A DNA stretch of 13,456 nucleotides, taken from positions 1 to 13,456 of the forward strand of contig VAZQ01000341.1 in the NCBI GenBank assembly GCA_005883115.1, read 5' to 3'. Shown here piece after piece: positions 7,725 to 13,456 of the stretch; positions within the stretch are counted from its first letter, which is position 1; every line of letters begins with the position of its first letter. The notes beneath the pieces were generated by a model. It worked only from the letters and a program-made list of their open reading frames with translations, ran no database searches and was not told where the DNA came from. This DNA is from Alphaproteobacteria bacterium (GTDB taxonomy: Bacteria; Pseudomonadota; Alphaproteobacteria; Rhizobiales; Xanthobacteraceae). The position numbers and the translations under genes are program-made.

Positions 7725-9329
7725 TCACGCCGCTTTGCTTACGCCCCAGAAGAACGGTAGCGGCCCCTTCACGATGCCGCCGACGGCCTTGCGCCAAGCC
7801 TGGTAGGCGAGGAAGAAGCCGGTCGGCGCATAGACGACATCCTCGAACGCAGCTTTGTTGAGCCGCGCGATCGCAGCCTTTTCCTCGTCGAGACTTCTCG
7901 CCGCGTACCAGGAGGTGATCTCGGATTCGACCTTCGCGCTCGTCGGCCAGCCGAACCACGCCTTATCGCCGTTGGCGCGGATCGCGGTATAGGACGACGG
8001 ATCGATGCAAACTGCGCCGGCGTGCCAGGTGTGGAACATCTGCCAGCCGCCCTGCCCGGGCGGCGATTTCTGCGCCCGGCGCGCCGCGTTCGTGCCCCAA
8101 TCGACGGCGGCGAAGTCAACATTCATGCCAAGCCTTCTGAGCAGGTCGGCAGTGACTTCGCCCTGAGCTTTGGTGATTGGCAGATCCTGCGCCACCACGC
8201 AGGTGACCGGCTGACCGGAATATCCGCTCTCCGCCAGCAATCGCTTGGCAGCATCGAGACGACGCGGACCTTTGAGAATTTCGCCGCCTTCCTCGCTGTA
8301 GAGCGATGTGCCAGGCGTGAAGAAGCCGGGTAGCGGCTTCCACAAGGCGTCGTCGTCACCCACGACGGCGCGCATATAGTCTTCCTGGCTCATCGCGGTG
8401 AGAATTGCGCGGCGCGCCCGCACGTCGTTGAAAGGTGGATGCAGGTGGTTCATGCGGAAGCTGCCGATGTTGCCGAGCGGATCGGCAATGTCGACCATCA
8501 CGTTGCGATTCTTCTTGAGCACCGGCACGAGATCGGCCATCGGCGTTTCCCACCAGTCGACTTCGCCGTTCTGCAGCGCAGCCGAGGCGGTGCCGGGATC
8601 CGCCATCACGATCCATTCGATGCGATCGAGGAGCATCCGCTTGCCGCCGGAGAGCCACGACTGCGGCTCCTGCCGCGGCACGTAATCGGAAAAGCGCTCG
8701 AACACCGCGCGCGCGCCGGGCACCCATTCCTCGCGCACGAAGCGCATCGGCCCACTGCCGATATATTCGCCGATCGGCTTGAATGGATCGGTCGCCGCGA
8801 TCCGCGCCGGCATCATGAAGCAGGAGGGCGTTCCGACCTTGCCGAGCGCGACCAAGAGTTTGGGGTACGGTTTTTTCAGCACCCAGCGGAAGGTGCGGTC
8901 GTCGACGGGACTAAGCTCTTGTTGGATCTCCTTGGTCATAAGGCCCATGTTGTCGCGCGCTTGCCAGCGCGCCAGGCTCGCCACCACATCCTTTGCGAGC
9001 ACGCGCTCACCGTCATGAAACTTGAGTCCCGGCCGCAGACGGAACGTCCAAACGAGTCCGTCCGACGAGGTCTCCTCGCTCTCGACCATCTGACGCCGCG
9101 GCTGAAGCTTGTCGTCGAAGCCGTAGAGCGTGTCCCACACCAGCGCGGCAGCATTGCGCACGACGTATTGGGTGTTCCAGATCGGATCAAAATTGGCGAG
9201 GTCTGCCTGCGGCACGAAGCGCAACACGCGCGCTCCCGCGCGCTGGGCGATCGCTGGGGCGGCAACTCCGCCGGTCGCGCTCAAGACGCCGACACCGGCC
9301 GCTGCCTTGATGAACGTGCGTCGATCCAT
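7725..9329 (-). CDS. Dipeptide-type ABC substrate-binding protein, Tat-exported (SBP1)
   Basis: A 534-residue family-5 (SBP_bac_5, DppA/OppA-like) periplasmic receptor. The ATG at 9329-9327 was chosen because it starts a twin-arginine signal peptide: MDRRTFIKAAAG, a hydrophobic stretch, then APAIA before QR at residue 28. Codons further upstream lie inside the neighbouring gene. The body shows the family course: RFVPQADLANFDPIWNTQYVV, WTFRLRPGLKFHDGE with LAKDVVASLARW, then the binding-lobe motif EYIGSGPMRF, ALQNGEVDWW, RRAILTAMSQEDYM and LLAESGY. It ends LPFFWGVSKAA, a tail shared by its two paralogs upstream. It starts 20 nt after SBP2, so the two are surely co-transcribed. It presumably delivers ligand to the permease/ATPase set downstream. 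The ligand is unknown; family-5 members bind peptides, but also opines, nickel-chelates, sugars and other amides. Confidence 0.92.
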   Translation of the reverse strand: MDRRTFIKAAAGVGVLSATGGVAAPAIAQRAGARVLRFVPQADLANFDPIWNTQYVVRNAAALVWDTLYGFDDKLQPRRQMVESEETSSDGLVWTFRLRPGLKFHDGERVLAKDVVASLARWQARDNMGLMTKEIQQELSPVDDRTFRWVLKKPYPKLLVALGKVGTPSCFMMPARIAATDPFKPIGEYIGSGPMRFVREEWVPGARAVFERFSDYVPRQEPQSWLSGGKRMLLDRIEWIVMADPGTASAALQNGEVDWWETPMADLVPVLKKNRNVMVDIADPLGNIGSFRMNHLHPPFNDVRARRAILTAMSQEDYMRAVVGDDDALWKPLPGFFTPGTSLYSEEGGEILKGPRRLDAAKRLLAESGYSGQPVTCVVAQDLPITKAQGEVTADLLRRLGMNVDFAAVDWGTNAARRAQKSPPGQGGWQMFHTWHAGAVCIDPSSYTAIRANGDKAWFGWPTSAKVESEITSWYAARSLDEEKAAIARLNKAAFEDVVYAPTGFFLAYQAWRKAVGGIVKGPLPFFWGVSKAA

Positions 9330-9349
9330 AACGTTCGGCCTGTACGCGC

Positions 9350-10948
9350 TCAAACCATCTTGGCCACGCCCCAGAAGAACGGCAGCGGCCCCGGCGCAAT
9401 CCCCGTGACGTTCTTGCGCCACGCATAGTACCTCAGATACGCGCCGAGCGGCGCGAAGATTGCGTGGTCGAGCGCAGCTTTGTTCAGCCGCTGCGCAATA
9501 CGCTTCTCGTCATCGATCGTCTTTGCATCGTACCAGGCGGCGACCTCGGCTTCGACTTCCGGAATGTTCGGCCAGCCGAAGAACGCCTTGTCGCCGTTGG
9601 CACGCAGCAGCTTGTTTGTCGGGTCGAGAAAATCGACGCCATAAAAGGTCGTGTGGAAGATGTGCCAGCCGCCCTGGCTCGGCGGAGATTTTTGCGCCCG
9701 GCGCGCGACCACCGTGCCCCAGTCGAGACCCGCGTGCTCGACGTTTATTCCGAGACGCCTTAGGAGATCGGCGGTGACCTCACCCCAAGCCTTGTGGTGG
9801 GCAAGATCCTGCGCCGCCATCGAGATGATCGGCTCGCCGGCATAGCCGCTTTCCGCCAATAAGCGCTTGGCCGCATCGATATCGCGTGGGCCCTTGAGAA
9901 TCTCGCCGCCTTCTTCAGTGTAGAGCGGCGTCCCCGGCGTGAAGAAGCCCGGCAGCGGCTTCCACATGTTGTCGTCGCCGACATAGGCGCGCATGTAGTC
10001 GGCCTGATTCATCGCCATGAGGATCGCCCGGCGCGCGCGCACATCGTTGAACGGCGGGAACAGATGATTGAAGAACAGCGTGCCGATGTTGCCCAGCCGA
10101 TCTTGGACATCCACTGTGACGTTGCGGTTTTTGCGCAGCGCCGGCACCAGATCGGGCAGCGGCTGCTCCAGCCAATCGACCTCGCCGTTCTGCAGCGCGG
10201 CCGCGGCAGTCGCCGGGTCGGCGATGGTGATCCATTCGACACGGTCTGCAACGATCTCTTTGCCGCCGGCAAGCCAGGACGCCGGCTCCGGTCGCGGCAC
10301 GTAGCCGTCGAATTTCTCGAACACGGCCTTGGCGCCCGGCGTCCACTCGCTCTTGATGAAGCGCATGGGCCCGCTGCCGACATATTCATTGATCTGCTTG
10401 AACGGATCGGTGGCGGCGATCCGTGCCGGCATGACGAAGCAGCACGGCGTGACGATCTTGCCGAGCGCCAGCAGCATCTTCGGATAGGGCTTCTTCAGCG
10501 ACCAGCGGAAGGTGCGATCGTCGAGAGCCGTAAGCTCGTTCTCGATCGCCTTGATCATCTGGCCCATGGGATCGCGAGCGGCCCATCGATTGATGCTGGC
10601 CACGGCATCTGTGGCACGCACCGGCTCGCCGTCATGGAACCTGAGCGCCTCCCGCAACCGAAAGGTCCAGACGAGGCCGTCCGCTGAGACCTCCTCGGCC
10701 TCGACCATCTGGCGCTGCACCTCGAGCTTGGCATCGACGCCATACAGCGTGTCCCAGACCAACAGGCCGGCGTTGCGCGCGATGTAGGCGGAAGACCAGA
10801 TCGGGTCGAAATTGGCGACGTCCGCATGCGGCACCAGACGCAGAACGCGCGTGGCGGCGCGTTGCGAGACCGCCGGCGTCGCCAAGGCGCCCGCGGCGGC
10901 GAGTGCACCGGCGCCGGCTGCAGACTTCAGGAATGCTCTTCGATTCAT
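9350..10948 (-). CDS. Dipeptide-type ABC substrate-binding protein, Tat-exported (SBP2)
   Basis: A 532-residue paralog of SBP1. The start MNRRAFLKSAAGAG (10948) gives a clean Tat signal ending TPAVS before QR; AGGGA lies 9 nt upstream. An ATG at 10957 is possible but sits right against that ribosome-binding site. Family-5 landmarks are present: RLVPHADVANFDPIWSSAYIA, FRLREALRFHDGEPV, EYVGSGPMRF, ALQNGEVDWL, RRAILMAMNQADYM and LLAESGY, with the tail LPFFWGVAKMV. It is the most diverged of the three (for example HADVANFDPIWSSAYIARN against QANLANFDPIWGTQYVVRN in SBP3). Differences lie near likely ligand-contacting segments, such as HTTFYGVDFLDPTNKLLR where SBP1 has HTWHAGAVCIDPSSYTAIR. It may therefore bind a different ligand through the same permease, which is inference. 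It follows SBP3 by 44 nt and precedes SBP1 by 20 nt. Confidence 0.92.
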   Translation of the reverse strand: MNRRAFLKSAAGAGALAAAGALATPAVSQRAATRVLRLVPHADVANFDPIWSSAYIARNAGLLVWDTLYGVDAKLEVQRQMVEAEEVSADGLVWTFRLREALRFHDGEPVRATDAVASINRWAARDPMGQMIKAIENELTALDDRTFRWSLKKPYPKMLLALGKIVTPCCFVMPARIAATDPFKQINEYVGSGPMRFIKSEWTPGAKAVFEKFDGYVPRPEPASWLAGGKEIVADRVEWITIADPATAAAALQNGEVDWLEQPLPDLVPALRKNRNVTVDVQDRLGNIGTLFFNHLFPPFNDVRARRAILMAMNQADYMRAYVGDDNMWKPLPGFFTPGTPLYTEEGGEILKGPRDIDAAKRLLAESGYAGEPIISMAAQDLAHHKAWGEVTADLLRRLGINVEHAGLDWGTVVARRAQKSPPSQGGWHIFHTTFYGVDFLDPTNKLLRANGDKAFFGWPNIPEVEAEVAAWYDAKTIDDEKRIAQRLNKAALDHAIFAPLGAYLRYYAWRKNVTGIAPGPLPFFWGVAKMV

Positions 10949-10992
10949 GAACTGCATTCCCTGCGGGTCACCCGCCGCCCGGTGGCGCGGCG

Positions 10993-12541
10993 TCAGGCAG
11001 CCTTGCCCACGCCCCAGAAGAAGGGCAGCGGTCCCTTGACCACGCCGCTCACGTTCTTGCGCCATGCTTGATAGCTTAAAAAGAAACCGGTCGGCGCGAA
11101 GACGACAGCCTCGAGCGCAGCTTTATTGAGCCGGCGGATCGCAGCTTTCTCCTCGTCCAAGCTCTTGGCCTCGTACCAGGCCGACACCTGCGCTTCGACT
11201 TCGGGCGCGTCTGGCCAGCCGAACCAGGCCTTGTCGCCGCTGGCGCGCACCCCGATCGCGACGGCCGGATTGACGCAGTCCGCGCCGGAGTGCCAGGTGT
11301 GGAACATCTGCCAGCCGCCCTGGCCGGGCGGCGTCTTCACAGCGCGACGTGCGCCGACCGTGCCCCAATCGATCGCGGCGAAATCCACGTTCATCCCGAG
11401 CCGCTTGAGCAGATCGGCGGTGATGTCGCCCTGCGCCTTGGTGATCGGCTGGTCTTGCGCGACGAGACAGGTGACCGGCTCACCCGCATAGCGGCTTTGT
11501 GCCAAGAGCTTCTTGGCGCCATCGAGGTCGCGCGGGCCTTTGAGAATCTCGCCGCCTTCCTCGGTGTAGAGCGGCGTGCCCGGGGTGAAGAAGCCCGGTA
11601 GCGGCTTCCAGAGCTTGTCGTCGTCGCCGACGATGGCGCGCATATAGTCTTCCTGGCTCATCGCCATGAGAACCGCGCGGCGCGCGCGCACGTCGTTGAA
11701 CGGCGGATAGAGGTGGTTCATGCGGAAGGCGCCGATGTTGCCGAGGGGGTCGGCAATGTCGACTGCAACGTTGCGATTCTTGCGCAACAGCGGAACCAAA
11801 TCGGAAATCGGATTCTCCCACCAATCGATCTCGCCACTCTGCAGCGCCGAGGCGGCGGTCGCGGGGTCGGGCATGATGACCCACTCGACGCGCTCGACCA
11901 GCATCCGCTTGCCGCCGGCCAGCCAAGACGCCGATTCCTGGCGCGGCACATAACCCGGGAATCCTTCGAAAGCTGCCTTCGGAGATCTGTTTGAACGGGT
12001 CGGTCTTGGCGATGCGCTCGGGCATGATGAAGGCGATCGGCGTGCTGATCTTGCCGAGCGCGAGCAGCATCTTCGGGAATGGCTTCTTGAGCACCCACTT
12101 CACCGTGCGGTCGTCGACCGGCACGAGCTCCTGCTGGATGCCCCTGATCAAGAGTCCCATCTGGTCGCGCGCCGCCCAACGCTCGAGGCTCGCGGCGACG
12201 TCCTTGGCCAGCACCGGTTCGCCGTCGTGGAATTTGAGTCCCGGGCGCAGACGGAAGGTCCAGGTCAGGCCATCGGAGGAAACCTCCTCGGCCTCCACCA
12301 TCTGCCGCTGTGGCTGCAGCTCTTCGTCCGCACCATAGAGCGTGTCCCACACCATGGCGGAGGCATTGCGCACCACGTATTGCGTGCCCCAGATTGGATC
12401 GAAATTGGCGAGATTGGCTTGCGGCACGAAGCGAAGCGTGCGCGCAGCAGCGCCTTGCGCAACTGCCGGTGCCGACAATCTTCCCGTTGCTGCCAGAGTA
12501 CCTGCAGCTGCGACGGCCTTCAGGAGCGTCCTGCGATGCAT
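10993..12541 (-). pseudogene. Dipeptide-type ABC substrate-binding protein, Tat signal, frameshifted by an internal deletion (SBP3)
   Basis: First gene of the cluster. The ATG at 12541-12539 follows GGGAG by 8 nt and begins a Tat signal (MHRRTLLKAVAAAG, ending APAVA before QG). The frame matches SBP1 closely up to TDPFKQISE (residue 188, codon ending at 11978), then reads an unrelated sequence (GSFRRIPGLC) that stops at 11480. The family sequence resumes in another frame at KAAFEGFPGYVPRQESASW and runs to a proper end LPFFWGVGKAA at 10993. Aligned with SBP1, the segment corresponding to YIGSGPMRFVREEWVPGA is absent. A 56-nt loss at about 11976-11981 restores both the frame and a length of 534 residues, identical to SBP1. 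The expressed product would be 353 residues, of which 188 are native. It is unlikely to bind ligand, though the front half could still be exported or the promoter still used by the genes downstream. Confidence 0.9.
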
Positions 12542-12620
12542 AATTTGATCTCCCACTTGCGCCGGCCCACCGTCTCGATTTGCGCCACGTTGCCCATCTT
12601 ATTTGATGTTTCCCCTAAGG

Positions 12621-12636
12621 TTGAGTCATGACTCAA
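12621..12636. promoter_or_regulatory. Perfect 16-bp palindrome upstream of the transporter cluster, candidate operator
   Basis: TTGAGTCATGACTCAA is its own reverse complement over all 16 bases. It lies 80 nt upstream of the SBP3 start codon, where an operator or activator site for the transporter cluster would be expected. The surrounding sequence is more AT-rich than the coding regions (ATCAAATAAGAT on the minus strand between it and the gene). No convincing -35/-10 pair with standard spacing was found. The length suits a dimeric regulator such as a GntR-, MarR- or Crp-type protein, but the bases match no consensus that I can name with confidence. Confidence 0.5.
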
Positions 12637-12728
12637 TGAGGTGGGGCCTTAAGTTTGCTCGATAGGCTCTGGATTTCCGCTTTTCGCCAGAATGACCCGA
12701 GGTTTGCTGCAGACCGCGCGGCGGCCGT

Positions 12729-12772
12729 GCCTCTCGGAGCAAGCGGCATGCCAGGAAGCGGGGGCGAGAGGC
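12729..12772 (-). terminator. Stem-loop just after the amidohydrolase stop, possible terminator or processing hairpin
   Basis: GCCTCTCG (12729-12736) and CGAGAGGC (12765-12772) form 8-bp arms around a 28-nt loop that itself contains the palindrome GGCATGCC (12745-12752). It begins 11 nt beyond the amidohydrolase gene on the minus strand. There is no T-run after the stem, so it is not a classical intrinsic terminator. Its position suggests that the hydrolase transcript may end or be trimmed here, with SBP3 starting a new unit. Confidence 0.3.
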
Positions 12773-12783
12773 AAGCGGGCTCA

Positions 12784-13456
12784 TCAGGCGGTTTTAGACA
12801 GGCTCGATTCTTTTGGATGCCACCATCGTCCGGCGATCACAACGCCTTGCGAAGCGATCTTGCGATCGCCGGCTAAGTGCTCGCCGACGACATCGACGTA
12901 ATCGAAGCGGCCCTCATTGACGGACAAGATCGTCGCGTCGCCAACGCTGCCTGGCTTGAGGCTGCCGAGCTCCGGCCGCTTCAAAGCGAATGCGGCGTTG
13001 GCGGTGGAAGCTGCGATCACATCGCTCAGCGGCATGCCGAGACAGAGGAACTTCGACATGGTGGTGACCTGGTCGAATGCCGGCCCGTTTATGCAGAGCG
13101 CGTGCACGTCGGAAGAGATCGTGTCGGGCAAGAAGCCGTTGGCCAGCATGGCGCGAGCCGTCTTGAAGGCGAATGAACCCTTGCCGTGGCCGATGTCGAA
13201 GAGCACGCCGCGCTGGCGCGCCTCAATGACCGCGCGTTTCACCGTGCCTTGCGCGGTGGCAGGCGCGTTCGGAAAGGGACGGAACGCATGGGTGAGGACG
13301 TCGCCAGGGCGTAGGCGCGCGATGACCTCTTCATAGGTCGGTGGCGGATCGTCGATATGCGCCATCACCGGGACACCGACCGCCTCTGCGACCTCAAGCG
13401 CAATGTCGAGCGGCACGGTCCCCGAACGGCCGGACGCGCGGGCGCCGACGCGCACC
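12784..13456 (-). CDS. Amidohydrolase/deacetylase-family metallohydrolase (5' end outside the window)
   Basis: The C-terminal 224 codons of an amidohydrolase-superfamily enzyme; the frame is open to the window edge, so the GTG at 13455 is probably internal. The visible motifs follow the Atu3266/EF0837 group (COG3964): PVMAHIDDPPPTYEEVI with a candidate metal-ligand His (codon 13359-13357), PGDVLTHAF with a second His, FDIGHGKGSFAF, and DTISSDVHALCINGPAFD with the catalytic-type Asp. These are followed by TTMSKFLCLGMPLSDVIAAST and the LGSLKPGSVGDATIL end common to cyclic-amide hydrolases. Members studied in this group cleave acetylated hydroxy acids or amides; some are only annotated as dihydroorotase-like. 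It ends with two stop codons in tandem (TGATGA, 12786-12781). It is on the same strand as the transporter cluster, 242 nt before SBP3. The exact substrate is unknown. Confidence 0.85.
   Translation of the reverse strand, partial: VRVGARASGRSGTVPLDIALEVAEAVGVPVMAHIDDPPPTYEEVIARLRPGDVLTHAFRPFPNAPATAQGTVKRAVIEARQRGVLFDIGHGKGSFAFKTARAMLANGFLPDTISSDVHALCINGPAFDQVTTMSKFLCLGMPLSDVIAASTANAAFALKRPELGSLKPGSVGDATILSVNEGRFDYVDVVGEHLAGDRKIASQGVVIAGRWWHPKESSLSKTA

Noticed and set aside
8439..9428. A 329-codon plus-strand open frame opposite SBP1, with similar ones opposite SBP2 (10064-10687) and SBP3 (11290-11601)
   Set aside because: They recur because the underlying genes are paralogs. The similarity between the antisense frames follows from the sense-strand similarity and is not evidence of a conserved antisense gene.

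Overview
The window is GC-rich, gene-dense DNA that looks alphaproteobacterial, most likely Hyphomicrobiales near Bradyrhizobium or Rhodopseudomonas. The reasons are the codon use, the mix of solute-binding proteins, a DUF5939-type adenylate cyclase, and a palindromic intergenic repeat of a style I associate with bradyrhizobial genomes. The placement is inference. I recognise no transposase, integrase, phage, CRISPR, tRNA or rRNA.

Layout, left to right. (1) Positions 1-707, minus strand: the first 235 codons of a secreted family-1 ABC solute-binding protein, cut by the window edge. (2) 708-945: a divergent intergenic region with a 12-bp inverted repeat. (3) 946-2324, plus: an adenylate cyclase broken by an inferred deletion of about 28 nt in its catalytic domain. 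(4) 2335-2479: copy 1 of a multi-hairpin repeat. (5) 2511-3560, plus: an orphan Bug/TctC-type periplasmic binding protein. (6) 3448-9329, minus: in transcription order, two Tat-exported dipeptide-type binding proteins (10948-9350, then 9329-7725), a repeat-bearing spacer (copy 2, 7458-7643, inverted relative to copy 1), two permeases (7432-6491 and 6494-5577) and two ATPases (5564-4575 and 4578-3448). (7) 10993-12541, minus: a third paralogous binding protein at the head of this cluster, split by an inferred deletion of about 56 nt. (8) 12542-12783: a regulatory gap holding a perfect 16-bp palindrome. (9) 12784-13456, minus: the C-terminal part of an amidohydrolase/deacetylase-family metal hydrolase.

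The core of the window is one complete peptide/opine/nickel-class (Opp/Dpp) ABC importer: two permeases, two ATPases and three tandem binding proteins. SBP1 and SBP3 resemble each other more than either resembles SBP2. Binding proteins precede the membrane genes, the permease and ATPase genes overlap or nearly abut, and a strongly structured repeat lies between the two halves, so it could affect their relative expression. The neighbouring hydrolase might process an imported amide or ester, but that rests on proximity only.

Three genes carry frameshifts that are best explained by short deletions (about 28, 7 and 56 nt): the cyclase, the 3' end of the second ATPase, and SBP3. They could be real gene decay or assembly error. 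I found no convincing wholly new system. The most useful leads are the three lesions, the triplicated Tat-dependent binding proteins, the paired inverted repeats and the 16-bp palindrome.
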